Notes: generated by a model not told the origin, from the letters alone. DNA of 64,000 nt from Coniella vitis (GCA_011317545.1 WUJK01000011.1:1-64000), one strand, 5' to 3'; positions 11,652-24,368 are shown, counted from the stretch's first letter. Numbers and translations are program-made.

Positions 11652-12390
11652 GGCTATATTTATATACTATATTTATTTACTATATAGAATATACAGAAAG
11701 AGATATATATATAGTATTTATTTATATTCTATTATAATCTTTTTATTTTTTTCTTATAGTAACTTCTCTTTTAAAAAAGAATAATAGTATTATATAGTAT
11801 TATCGAGTATTTATAGTAAGAAAAGAGGGTAAGGGCTTAAAGTTAGATTATATAAATATTCTTTAGTTTATTATAATAATACTTTTATTTAAAGAGGATT
11901 AGTAAATAATGAAAATATATTGAAATTTCGATACTTTATTCCTCTTTTATAAATATTTTCAACTTATCGTAAATAGAACTTATATATAATAATAATATAT
12001 ATAGATATATATAGATAGATAAGATAAATAATAGTAAAGGGTAAAAAGATTCTTTAGTAATAAATAGATCTATATCCTTTCTTCTTCCTTTTTTTTTCGT
12101 TCTTTTTTTTTTTCTTTTTTCTATACTACGGAATCTTCTTTTCCTTCTCGCGCCTTTCTCTTTCCGATTCCCGGGGTAGTATAATAGAAGAAAGTACATT
12201 CTTTTAGACGGAGAAGAAAAAAGGATTTTGGGTAGGTGGGGCTGAAAAGTGGGTCCCCTAAGGGGGGTATATTTTTAATAGCGTTCTCGAGGTTTTGGAT
12301 ATCTAGGACCTTATATACCGGGGTCCGAAAAAAGTGGAGACTTTTATAGGGACTTTGTAAATAGAATTAGATCTGATTCCATTTAACAAT
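11652..12390. repeat. ~740-bp direct repeat, unit 3
   Basis: Third head-to-tail unit, ending at the near-palindrome and running straight into the 58-bp CCCTAA-containing repeats. An 87-codon minus-strand ORF (11936-12199) is Lys/Arg then Tyr/Leu low complexity. Related sequence is present but broken in the other units, so I do not call it a gene. Confidence 0.8.
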
Positions 12391-12399
12391 TACTATTAG

Positions 12400-12574
12400 G
12401 GTTATTTATTAACCCTAACCTCCCCCCTATCCGCGAATTCGCGGGGAAATACCCCGGGGTTATTTATTAACCCTAATCTCCCCCCTATCCGCGGATTCGC
12501 AGGGGAAATACCCCGGGGTTATTTATTAACCCTAACCTCCCCTTATCCGCGGATTCGCAGGGGAAATACCCCGG
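12400..12574. repeat. three 58-59-bp units with CCCTAA and GC palindromes
   Basis: Units start at 12400, 12458 and 12517. Each carries TTATTTATTAACCCTAA, a C-run, CCGCGAATTCGCGG (a perfect 14-bp palindrome in unit 1, imperfect in 2 and 3) and the inverted repeat GGGGAAATACCCC. A fourth truncated start is at 12575. Three units of one telomere-type hexamer plus two hairpins suggest a structured repeat. Confidence 0.85.
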
Positions 12575-12589
12575 GGTTATTAATTAATC

Positions 12590-15290
12590 CGAACTTTTTT
12601 TATTAATTTAAATAAAAATACTTTTTATCTATTTTTTTTCTTTTCTTTTTTTTTATTTTATTATTTAAATATATATAATAGTAAATCTTTATTCTCCCCT
12701 TTTTTTTATTATCTTTCTTTTTTTAAAATCTTTTTTTTCTTTATTTTACTCTTTTTTTATATTTTCCTATTTTTAATATTATTATATTTAATTCCTTTTT
12801 TTTTCTTTCTAATCTTAACCCTTTTCTTTCTTTCTAACCCTAACCCTACTTTTTTATTATAACCCTAACCCTTTTTATTTCTTCTAACCCTAACCCTTTT
12901 TATTCTTTATAACCCTAACCCTTTTTTTTCCTTATAATATTAACCTTTTTCTTCCTTTATAATCTTAATTCCTTTTCTTTTCTTATAATTCTAACCTTTT
13001 TTTTTATTATAATTTAATCTATTTATAAATATATAACCTTATTTTCTCGTTTCCTTATTTTATTTATTAAATATATATAATATTTATAAAATCTTTTTAA
13101 ATCCTTTTTCTCTTTTTATTTAATTCTTTTTTCTTCTTATTAATTCTTTTCTTTTTTCTCTTTATTTCTTTTCTCTTTTTATATTTTTTCTTATTCTATT
13201 TTCCTTCTTTTATATTCTTCCTTTATACCTTTTTTTTTTATATTTAACCTTTTTATTTAAAATTATAAATCTTACCTTTTTTCTAAATTTCGCTTTTTTA
13301 TTTTATATAAATCTTTTTTTTTATTTTCTTTAACCTTTTTAACCTTTTTATTTTATTTTATTTTTTCTTTTTACCCTTTTTAATATATTTTCCTTTCTTA
13401 TTTATCTTTTTACTTTTTAATTATTCTTTCTTTTTTTCCTTTTCTTTTTATATATTACCTTTCTTTAATTTTTAATCTTTATAATTTAATTTTTTATAAA
13501 GTTCCTCTCTTTTTATAAAGATATATAAATATATATTTTATTTTAAAACTTATTTTTCTTTTTTATTCTTACTTTTATCTTTCGTTATTTTATTATTATT
13601 CTTTTTTTTATATTTAATTATTATTTATATTTATCGTTTTAATATTAATTTTAATATTAATTTTAATATTTCTTTCTTTATTTTAATATTAATCTTTTCT
13701 TTTCTTTATATTTTTAATCTTTTTTTTTCTTATAATTTTAACTCTTTTTCTTTTATAATTTTAATATTTTTCTTTCTTTATAACTTTAACCTTTTTCTTT
13801 CCTTATAACCCTAACCTTTTTATTTCTTTTAACCTTAACCCTTTTCTTTTCTTCTAATCCTAATCCTTTCTTCCCTTTTAACCCTAACCCTTTTCCTTCT
13901 TTATAACCCTAACTCTTTTTCTTCCCTTATAATTCTAACCTTTCTTTTTCCTTATAACTTTAACCCTTTTCTTTCCTTCTAATTTTAACCCTTTTCTTCC
14001 TTTATAACCTTAATCTTTTTCTTTCTTTCTAATTCTAACCCTTTTTCTTTCTTTATAATTTTAACTCTTTTTCTTTTCTTTTAACCCTAATCCTTCTCTT
14101 TCTTTATAACCCTAACCTTTTTCTTTTCTTTTAACCTTAACCTTTCTCTTTCTTTCTAACCCTAACCTTTTTTCCTTCCTTTTAACCCTAACCTTTTTCT
14201 TTCCTTCTAACCTTAACCCTTTTTCCTTCCTTCTAACCCTAACCCTTCTCTTTTTTTCTAACCCTAACCCTTTTTTCTTCCTTCTAACCCTAACCTTTTT
14301 TCCTTCCTTTTAACCCTAACCTTTTTCTTTCCTTCTAACCCTAACCCTTTTTCCTTCCTTCTAACCCTAACCCTTCTCTTTTTTTCTAACCTTAACCCTT
14401 TTTTCTTCCTTCTAACCCTAACCCTTCTCTTTCCTTCTAACCCTAACCCTTTTTCCTTCTTTATAATCTTATCCTTCTTCTTTTCTTATAATTTTAATCT
14501 TTTTTTTAATATTTATATTTAATATATTTTATTTAAATCTTCTTTTTTAATTATTTTTATATTATATCTTTTTTATTTTTAATTAACCTTAATTTTATTT
14601 TTAATTAATTTCTTTTTTTAATATATATTTATTTATATTTTATTCTTTTTAAAAATCCTTTTTCTTTTCCTTATTTATTTCTATTTTATTTTTATTTTAT
14701 ATTTCTTTTATTTTATTATTATTATTCTTTTCTTTTTTAAATATTTATATTATAAGCTTTAATCTTTCTTTTTATTATAACTTTAATCTTTTTAATTATC
14801 TTTATTAGATTATTTATTTTATTATTTTTATTTAATTTATTAAATTTATTATTTAAAATTAATTATTTAATAATCTTTTATCTTTTTTTATATTTTAATT
14901 TTAACTTTTTCTTTTTCTTTATTTAAATATTTATTCTTTTATTTATTTTCTTTTATTTATTCTTTTCTTTTAAAATATTTTAACTATTCTTTATTTAAAT
15001 TATAAAATCTATTTATTCTTATATATATATATATTATTTATCTTTTTTTATTTCTTCCTTCTTCTTTTTTTCTTTTTCTTTTTATATTCTTTTTCTTTTT
15101 ATATTCTTTTTATTCTATCCTCCCTTTTACTATATTAATTCTTTTTAAATATCCTTTATATAACCTTTTTTTTTCTTATTTAATTTCTTCTCTTTTCTAT
15201 TTTATTTCTTTTCTTAGTTTTATATATTATAAAATATATAATATATATTTATTCTTAATTATTTACCTTTTAAGATTCCCTTTTTATATA
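12590..15290. repeat. 2.7-kb pyrimidine-rich tract with interspersed CCCTAA telomere motifs
   Basis: The plus strand is almost entirely C/T plus TA steps, with long stretches almost free of G. Between about 12830-13010 and 13800-14480 a degenerate unit of about 24 nt recurs: TAACCCTAACCC followed by TTTTCCTTCCTTC. Outside these two cores the CCCTAA doublets decay to TAATCTTAAT-like versions. No gene is present. On the minus strand this is TTAGGG-type sequence spaced by polypurine, so triplex or quadruplex folding is possible. Confidence 0.85.
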
Positions 15291-15360
15291 ATAAATCGAA
15301 AGAAAGAAAAGAATAAGAAAAGATATTAAGTTTTCTTTATATCTCGTACGGTAAGATAAG

Positions 15361-18300
15361 CTACTTATATCGTTCCCAGAATTCTCCCTGCTCGTACGCT
15401 TCCCAAAGAATAGCTTCCCAGAGTAAAAGCATATTCGTTCCTTGGTATCCGTGGAAGACCTGCTTCCGCCCGAGCTAGTGGAAAGTAGCTCGTACGATCC
15501 CTAATATCTATCCCAAACATCCTCTATACAAGCCTCTATACCCATTCCCACTTCCGTACGAAAAGTACGATAGGAAGAACTCGGTCCTCCGCCGTATACC
15601 CCGTATAAAGCCCCCCTAAACGCCTCTCCTCGCACCAGTTCAGCGGTAACTTACACCGAAAGCAATAACTTAACTCTTCGAACCGTATCGCCCGCTATAC
15701 GGCTTCGTACGCTATAGAATCGGCCTCGCCGTACTTTCGTACGAGAAAGCCTATACCAACCTCTTTTCCCTCCCCCCTTTTCATATCGCCCTTTAGCCCG
15801 CCCTCGGGACCGCGTACGGTACGCACGGAATACCCAATAGACCGTACTATAACTATCTTCGACCTCTAAAAGCCAGCAGGTAAAGAAGCTAAATCTTTTA
15901 CCCCTCCGTACGCCCGTACGCCCTCTATAATCCCCTATCCTAGAAACCGTACGGCTTACTGCCTTTCGCAGTTATCGTATAGAACCGCCCCGGGCACCGT
16001 CGTATAGCTCTCTATATCGGACCCATCCAGAAATACGCCTAAAATTGCCCGCCGATACCCCTTCGTCGATACGTATAACTCTATCTAGAGTATATTCGTA
16101 CTTTCGATTATACCGTACGCCTCCCGGAGCCCTCGTACGTTCTGCTACCTATTATAAATAACTACCGAATAGATAACCTCGCTAGCCCAACGGCCGCCTC
16201 GCCCGACCTACTAGATAAAGTCGATAAGCCTATACAGTATCCCTATATATACGATAGCAGTAATCCCCTCGATATTAATCCCCGTACTAAGCCTAACCGT
16301 CGCTATAATCCACCGCTGCCCTTCTTAGCCTTCGCTCTAGCTCGTACAAGCGGCCTAGCATTCGTCCTCGCTTATCCTACTATAATAGCACGGGCACCCT
16401 AGTACGGCGGCAAGCTTCCGTATCTCCTCCCTCGAGCAATAATAAATAACCCCTTTCTACTACCTATACATTTTAGCCCTAAGCTCTCATACTCTTACTA
16501 TCGTATAGGCTCTAGACCTACTTCGTCGGGCCTTAGCTCCGCTTCGTATAGAGACTTACCTTAACCCCGTACCGATAATTAGCCTTACTCGTTCGTATAC
16601 GTATTACTTCGGCATTCTTAGCTAAGTACCTCCGTACGAAACTAAGCGAGAAACGTAGGCGTATACGTAGCCGTTAGAAAGATAAGCGGCTGCCTAAATC
16701 GTCGTACGCTCTTTAGCTCGCGTAATCGTATACAGGTAGTTCGAATCGGTGATAATAAGTATAGCATTCGTCGATATAAATCCGTACGAGAAGGCTAGCC
16801 GTAGTAATCGTATTAACGTACGATATAAACTCGCCTGTTATAGCGATATCCGTACTAACGAAAATAAGTTGTACGGCGCGTAGGAATCCCTCGCGCCCCG
16901 TACGGAGCCTCTAATTAGAACTAAATAGTATCGATCTAAAGCTTATAGGCCTTACGAGTAAATCCTCGATAAGTACGAGAAATGGGATAATAATAATACT
17001 AATCCTACTATTCTCTAAAACTACGGGTATATAGAAAAGTAAGCTTTTACCAGCGCCGGTTAGTAAAATATAGATTACTAATTGCTAGCCTTAGAGTCGG
17101 CAGATCGTATAATAATATAAAGCCTACTCAGCTAATTTCTACTTAGCACCGGCTCTAAAGAGCGTACGAAGCGCTTATAAAAGATCCTCGTCTATAGCCG
17201 TACGTATCGTACGAGCGCGTAGAGCTAGCGGTATAGAGCTCGGGCTTTCGTACGGTCCCTCTCTACCTCTATACAAGAGCGAAGCTTTCCGCTTCTATAT
17301 TTACTAACCTTTATCTTCCCCTTCCGTATAAGGAATCCCGCTAGCCTCTAGGCTCGTACCGTATAAGAACTAGTACTAGAGTAAACTAACCGTACGGAAG
17401 GTTACAATTATCTCGGGCTATAAAGACCCTAGAAACCTAATATAAATAGCGTAATACTATCGTACGACCTTCGTACTATATATAGCCTATAAATCCTAAA
17501 CGATATTCCAGCCTCCGCTCCCTCTATCGCCCGGCTCGCCTATAAGCGGATCGATATCCTAGTAGTATAAATCCTCGTCTTCGCCTAATCTGAAATTCCG
17601 CTTATTTCGTACTAAGACCCCGGATTTACCTATCCGAATTCGATTATAATCGTACGGTAGCGCGTAACACTAATATAAGCACCGAGCCTCGGCTAGAGAT
17701 ATCGTACGAGGAGTAGTACTAAGCCTTTCGGTCGTATAAACCCTAGAATCACTCTCGTACCAGAGATATTTAAGTTATTCGCCGACGGCCGGGCGTAACC
17801 CGTATTATATACGAAGCAGCCGCTCTACCGGTAAAAGCTAGATAATATAAACGATAAGGAAAAGCCTAACCGGCGGCGGGAGAAAGCGTACGACCTTACG
17901 GCTTCGTACGCTATAAGCCGATTTACCCTTATCCCGGTCCGTAGCAATTATAACCTCGCCGTTTAGAATAAAGATATTCCGTACAAGCTGCTAGGAATCC
18001 TCTATACCGAACGGTAAAGATTTCGGGCCCTTATCCGGGCTACTCGCCCTAGATATATATAAGGATAAGGAGAAGCTCGCGGAATATATAAAGCTGCTAG
18101 AGCTACTAATAAACCGGTTTCTTCTTCCACTAGCCTTATATAGAATCCTAGAGAAACAGGTTAGAGTAAGCTAAGCACTATATAAGGCCCCGGGCGAAGC
18201 TATATATTCCGGGGGTCGGTTACGAACGACCGCCCAGCGCCGACCTGCATAGTATAATCGACGATCCGTATAGGCTCGACCATCGTACGAAGCTCCTCCT

Positions 18301-19300
18301 AGGACCCAGAAAGAAGGCCGTCGAGGAGACGGGTAGCCTCGTCGATAAGCTCGTATAAGGCCTGCTAAAACGCCTATACGGGAATTGCTTCGCCGTTATA
18401 GAAAAGGACTTACTTATCCTTAAACTATCGTACGGAAGCCTGCCCTATTATCTAGTAGCGCTAACCGCGTCCGTACGCTATCCAGGCGATAATCGTACTT
18501 ATAGGCGTATATATACCGGGTACTATCCACTCGCTATACGCCGTACGGAAGCGCTAGACCGCCTATACGCTAATAGCTTTAAGCTCTAACAGCTCGTCGA
18601 GAAATTCGGCTTCGAGAAAAAATAGATATACGAGCTAGAGAAGCGCTATAAGCCGGGTCGTATAGAGATAGGGTTCTAGAAAGCTAAGCGGCTCTATACG
18701 GACTCCTAACGCCGTATAAAAGTAAAGGAGTAGATTTAAATAGAGATTCCCGCCGATATAATACCGAAGAGACGAAAGAAAAAACCGAAAGACCGTACGG
18801 TCGAGGATATCGGTCTCCTCTATATACTCGGGGCTTAGACTTATACGACTCCGAGGACTTTCCCTATCGTCCTCTTCGTATAGTATTATCGTCTAGATCC
18901 GGAGCAAATATCTAGGCTTCGTATAGGACGCCTAGCTAGCTAGGTAGAGACCGGGGGCTCCGTATAGTCGAGAAGTATATTAACCGCAGTAATTATATCG
19001 TATAAGAGCGACTATTACTCGGCCGAAAAGGAGACCGCCTACTACTTAGTACGCTTACTCCCGTCCCAGATAGTACGTACTAATATAGAAGACAAGATAT
19101 CGCTACCTAAAAGAACGATATCGTACGATCGTTAAATCTAACCCCGGCCGTACGAAGGGGCGGGGATTCGGCTGCAGTCGACGAGATACTCGTAAGCTAT
19201 TAGAGTATTTCGATTAGAATAGTAGGTAGCTATAGAAGGCAGCGATCGAGCTCTCGTACGAAGCTTCTTAAGACTTGACTAAAGCTATACGAAATACTCT
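15361..19300 (-). pseudogene. second, divergent telomere-linked RecQ-type helicase, RIP-decayed
   Basis: One minus-strand frame can be followed from about 19250 down to 17500, interrupted mainly by TAG/TAA where Trp or Gln is expected; related frames continue to 15361. Visible landmarks are Walker A LTGAGKSLLF (TGAGKS at 17043-17060), motif Ia-like IIIIPFLVLIEDL, motif II IDECY (16761-16772, normally DECH), motif VI DFI..VGRGGR near 16190-16220, RRAILGVFLDGS near 16050, and a Trp/Glu-rich tail ending WERYK at 15361. The order matches fungal telomere-linked RecQ helicases. The 5' end is uncertain: no OrsD fingers were found and the start is not visible. Base use (many CGTACG) differs from copy 1, so it is a separate lineage. 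Non-functional. Confidence 0.75.
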
Positions 19301-21060
19301 AGTAGAATCTCCGGCCTTTCTAGTTACCGTATAGTAGATCGGGCCTTCCCCTTCTCGTCCTAGAGAGTAGCCTAATAGATAGTAAGCTTATCGCGCGATT
19401 AAAAATACGGAACCTAGCCAACCCTTTTCACCTAAGCCGAATTACGGTCGAGGCCTTCGCGTATATCGCCTATTCGTACGTAGTCCTAGTCGACTTTAAG
19501 AAAAGCTAGCTTCCTACTTAGGTAAGGGCGTTTTAGAACGAAGCTAAGTCTAGGATCGAGCGTAATAGGAGACGAGGAGAGAGTAGGTATAGGGTTTACT
19601 TCTTCCGCTTCCGTACGAACGATCTAATACCGTCTATATTAGGGGACGGTAAGCTAGCTCTAAAGCCGTACGGACTAACCTATATTCTCGTATATAGGAT
19701 ACTAGACTTGCTTTAAGATACCGTTAGAAAAGAGTATACGAAGGTATAAGGTATCGGTAGGATTAGCAGCTTAAGCCCTATACTAATAGCTAAATAGGGA
19801 ATCGGATCTAAGTTATCGTCGGGGAGTTATACAGAGGCTAGATCGGCGAACTGCGGTATCGCCTATACGAAGAGAGAATATCCTTAAGTATAAGCCCTTT
19901 AAGGTAATGCTATTAGCGGAAATAGCGTACGAATCCCGGTACCGGGCCGTACGCTAACCTAGCAGAAACGGTAAATCAGGATATTATATTCCGTATTAAT
20001 AGTAATATATTGCTCTATCGTATACGAAAGAGAATATATTATATAGAGATAGAAAATTCAAAAAAAGATAAGGTATTCGGGTTAATAATACGGCGTACGA
20101 AAGAGACGGAAAAATCTCTTATCTATACGAGCTAATCTAGAATATAAGGTAAGCAAGATTACGTACAAAGAGGGGGCAGGGAACAGGTTAGGGGTAGAAA
20201 ACTCCGTACGGAGTAGTAGTAGTATTAGGGGCCCCTTACGGGTTCTATACTAAGCAATAAAAGCCTCTATACGATCTAACCTATCCTCCTCTATTTATCC
20301 TTAGTATAAACCCTTAGGAAATCTCTCTCCCCCTTGCTAGTAGTAGTACGAGCCGGCTTTAGTACCGAGCTATAGTACGAGTCCTAGATATAGTTAGTAG
20401 CAGGTATTCTGCTACTAGCTAGTAACGAAGAGGTACTAGTCGAAGGGGAAGGTTCGTATATAGTAGCGGTGACTCGTAGCGTACAGCCTTAGGGCGGCCG
20501 GTACGAGTAATTAAGACGGCTAAGAAGTACGAGTTACGCCGGAGGATCTTAGCGAGAACGGCAGCGGTAGTCGTACTAGAGTCGCTAGCCGAGAGGCGAA
20601 TATCGGTACCGGGTAGAGCTAAGAGGTCTCGCTCGGTATCGTTCTTAGCTAAGGCAGTTAGGGCTACTATATAAGGCAGGGTAGGTAAGGTAGAGGATTA
20701 AGCCGCGCCGGCTATTCTAAATGCCCTAGGTCCGTATAGCGAACGGAGAGGGTAAAGATAGAGGTAGCTATCGTATAAACGGGTTTCTTAGGGTTTTCTT
20801 AGAAGTAGTGGAGTTTCTTCTGCTATATAGCTAGGTAGTTAGTACGGACGGTAGGGAGAAAGGGGAGGGGAGGGCGAAGTAATAACGTTAAATAGGATAT
20901 ACGGTTAACGATACCTAGCTTTTTTATAAAAAGAAAGGTGGAATAAAGAAGGAGGAAAAAAGGCGAAAGGGAAAGGGGAGGGAAGAAGTTCTTTATATAA
21001 TAGGAAGGGAATATCGCCGAAGACTCTAGAAAAGTCCGAGTAAGTTACTACGTATAGTAA
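19301..21060. other. unresolved RIP-mutated stretch upstream of the second helicase
   Basis: It has the same CGTACG-rich, CpA-poor composition as the neighbouring pseudogene, so it probably includes its 5' coding end and promoter. Frames are broken too often to translate with confidence. 20810-21000 is purine-rich (AGGGGAGG-like runs). No RNA gene or complete ORF is seen. Confidence 0.4.
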
Positions 21061-21069
21061 CTAACCGAC

Positions 21070-21535
21070 GGAAGAAAGCGGTGATTATCGTACGGGAGAT
21101 AAAGGCGTTATAAGAAATAACGGCTGCCTTCTCCTACGCTATACGAGGCTGCCATTATCGTACGAGAGATAAAGCCGAATAATGGGATTAGACCTAGCCT
21201 TGGGCCTAACTATACGAGGCTGCTATTATCGTACAAGGGATAAAGCCGAACAATGGGATGCAGCCTAAGGCGATAGGCCCAACTGTATATACGAGGCTGC
21301 CATTATCGCACGAGGGATAAAGCCGAATAATAGGATACAGCCTAAGGCGATGGGCCTAACTATACGTACGAGGCTGCTATTATCGCACGAGGGATAAAGC
21401 CGAACAATAGGATATAGCCTGGGCGATAGGCCTAACTACTACGAGGCTGCGATAATCGTACGAGAGAGCGAAAGCCGATAAAGAGGATAAGACGTAGCCT
21501 TAGGCCCTAGAGTACGAGACTGCTAGTATCGTACG
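21070..21535. repeat. 71-83-bp tandem repeat, about six units
   Basis: Units are marked by GAGGCTGCTATTATCGTACG at 21145, 21216, 21293, 21370 and 21443, with a diverged one at 21526 and one earlier near 21070. Each also carries GATAAAGCCGAATAATGGGA and GGCGATAGGCCTAACTA. Unit lengths vary (71, 77, 77, 73, 83). Unlike the surroundings it keeps some CA/TG. It ends 5 bp before the telomere-like tract. Confidence 0.85.
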
Positions 21536-21540
21536 CGTGT

Positions 21541-21592
21541 TTTAGGGGCTTGGGGTTAGGTTGGGGTTAGGTTGGGGTTGGGGTTACGACGA
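21541..21592 (+). repeat. degenerate telomere-like (GGGGTTAGGTT)n tract
   Basis: GGGGCTTGGGGTTAGGTTGG continues as further GGGGTTAGG and GGGGTT units. It is close to TTAGGG but with runs of four G. It marks the junction between the second helicase locus and the truncated duplicate of the first, consistent with a repaired or healed chromosome break (inference). Confidence 0.7.
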
Positions 21593-21719
21593 CCCCACTC
21601 GTGCGACGTGGATTGGCTGAAATAGGCCTCACGAAGTAGGCCTCAAAAACGCACGGACCAGCGACCATTTGTATAGCGGTGGGGCCGAAGTGAGCCTTAT
21701 TCCGCGGCAGAATAATGGT
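21593..21719. other. RIP-poor junction island
   Basis: About 125 bp of normal composition (CpA and TpG present) between the telomere-like tract and the abrupt start of the segmental duplicate. CCCCAC near its left end is inverted as GTGGGG near its right. No ORF. It could be a small insertion or filler DNA at a rearrangement breakpoint. Confidence 0.5.
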
Positions 21720-24368
21720 TAGGACTAATAGTAAATAATATAAAAGAAGTTCCGAGATTTCTCGAGGAATAAAGCGGTATATAACCTTTAAAAGCCCGGA
21801 TCTATTATACCCTTTGTGATAATCTGTTATAAGGGTTATTAAGCCCCTATCGAGAAATAGATTTCGAAGCCCTTCGTTATCCCCGTTTCGAAAGCGAATC
21901 GAAAGGGCTTCGGGGCCGCGAGGAGGCTATCCGCCGGTTAAATAGACTAATACCGCTAAACCCTCTAAAAAGCTCGAAATTAATTTAATATAGCGTTAAC
22001 CTTCTAAAAGGCTCGGCTTACTAAAGTAATCTAAACGATAAGTTGGAAACTAGGCCTTTTTAAGCCGCCTATTCGAAGAAATCTTCGTAATAAGCCAGTT
22101 CTTATACTTATAACAAGGTACCTCTAAAAGGTCGTTTATAAAAGAATAGCCTATAATACTATTATTATAGTTATCGGCAAGAGAATCCCAGGGAATCGGT
22201 AGGAGGTTTTCTCTATAATATTCTAGAATATTCGAGCCTTTATATTCAGATTCGTTAATATATAATAGGGTACTAAGGGCCCTCTGAGATTTTTGAATTC
22301 CGTATCGAATAGCCTCTTATAAAGAGGGTAGATCGAGACGAATATCCCTATATATTAAGGTATTATTATCCTAGATAATACCTCCGGGCTTAATAGTATT
22401 ATTAATAATAGTAAGCCCGTACAATCGAATATTTGCTAGATAAGGAATAATTCGAGGCCCGATAGTAGGAACCGAATAGAGGATATTTAAGCCCCTTAGA
22501 ATAGTCCAAAGAGGTATAGCTTCGCACCTAGCTAATACTTCCGTATAACCGCTATTCTCTATTAAACCCTAGATATTCTCTTCGTATTTATTATAATAAA
22601 ATAATAAAATAAAAACCCGGGCAAACGAAATAATAGCGGATATAAAAGGCGCTATAACCTCTAGCTTTTCCTAGGTATTATCCTACCGAATATACAAAAT
22701 AGCTATATAACTAATAATAATATTAGTATATTCGCCTCCTTCGATAGGCTCGGAAAGTAAGGTAATAAGTAGATTTAAAACGGAAGAATCTAGCTTCTAG
22801 AATAAAGCTATTACTTCTAACGATTCTAAATTACTCGAAGACGAATTCGAGGGAATTCCTCGATATATCGCCCCTATCGATAGTTTTAAGCCCTTTATAG
22901 CTTCTTTTTGCTTATTCGATAGAATAAAAGGGAGCTATTCGGAATCCTCTAAATCGAGAGATCGAAATAAATAGCTTAAAAGCCGTTTATAAACGAGCTT
23001 ATATCGTTGGACTATTCTAAGGCTATACGAGAAAATAAAAGGCTTTTTAGGCTCTTTTTCAAAGCTTCGGCGATTTAACTTTAATAGGGTTACTCTCGGA
23101 ATAAGCCCCCCGTTTACTAACCTTTTACCCTCGAGAATAAGCCGGTCTATAGAAGAATAAACCTCTAAAAGACCCCTTCCTTAGAATTCAGAATCTTCTA
23201 GAATAGCTTCCCCTACTAAAGAAGGCTTATAAGGGTTTAATAGCGCTATTAATTTAGCCTTCGGTAACGAGCTCTGCTTTAAATAGTTTATAACCCTAAG
23301 CTTCTATAACTAGGGATTTAGACCGTCTTTTTCGTTTAAATCGCGAATAGATATATCGGATTTAAAGCGAATAGATTTAGCTTTCGAAGTAAAAGTAGTT
23401 AAATCTATAGATTTAGAGCTACTCGAAGCGCTATTAAACCCCTCGGAATCGCTATTACTAGACGACGAAAGAATAACCCTCTAGTTTCTTCTAATAAACG
23501 GCCTATTTACTATAGAAGTAAACGGCTCTTTAGAAAAGCTAGAATCTGAAATTCGTCGAGAATTTAATAGAAAGGGCCTATTCCGCTTAATTCTAGGAAT
23601 CTAAATAGGGCTACTAATAATACTACTAGTTACGATTATAGTATTATTAATATCGCTAGTAGAGAAACTAGAGGCCTGATTTAGAATCGACCCTTCTATA
23701 GATTCTATAGGGCTAGTAATAGTATTCGCTTCGGGGTTAAGGCTAGAGATAGCCCTAGGGCTAGAGGTAACCTTAGGGCTAGAGGTAATTCTAGGGCTAG
23801 AGGTAACCTAAGGGCTAGAAGCAACCCTAGGGTTAGAAGGGCTCTTAAGGCTATTAGGTCTTATAGCTTTAGACGGCTTCTTAACCTAAAAATACGAACT
23901 AGTATATTTATTCGTAAAAAATCGTTAAATATAGACCTTTAATTTATAAAGCTTAATAGCTTTAGTCTTAGGGCGCCCCCTTACCTGGAAAGTATAGTCT
24001 TTTTGGATATATTTTAATATCGTTGATTTTTTATACGCTATAAATTCGCATTCTAGGCATTTATAACCTTTCTCTAACCCTAACCCTTTTATAAGGGGCT
24101 CTTCTTTAGTAGGGAAAGTATTAAAACCCTTTAGCTCTTCTTCCGTTTGAATTAAGCCTTCTAAACCTAAAGCCTAAGGCTTAAATTCAGTTTTAAAAGC
24201 TTTATTCGAAATCGAATACGGCGGGCTATTTAAATGCTTTCTAAGCCGGCTATATATAATAGCTATTTAGCAAATAGGGCATATAATAAGCCTATATTTC
24301 GGAAGGTAATTTAGAAAGCGAAAGGAATATTCGCTCCCCTTTTTAGAGTTAAGGATAGAAGACTCTAT
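21720..24368 (-). pseudogene. telomere-linked helicase gene, copy 2 (5' part only)
   Basis: Duplicate of 2591-5275 with many more C-to-T/G-to-A changes. The start codon is lost: 24368-24366 reads ATA where copy 1 has ATG. Several extra stops are present, for example the GGQPPR segment now has TAG for Gln. The TAG near residue 367 is shared with copy 1. Copy 2 lacks the extra base found at 2788 in copy 1, so it keeps the frame ...PPRGPEALSIRFRNGD... across that point. The RecQ helicase core is absent because homology stops at 21720. It cannot encode a helicase. Confidence 0.88.

Noticed and set aside
11936..12199. 87-codon minus-strand ORF
   Set aside because: Low-complexity translation of polypyrimidine and TATA-rich repeat DNA; related units do not preserve it.
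18365..19130. Plus-strand frame with coherent basic/helical segments (e.g. VEKFGFEKK, KPGRIEIG)
   Set aside because: The minus strand over the same stretch continues in frame for more than 1.5 kb into the RecQ motifs, so the plus-strand frame is a shadow.
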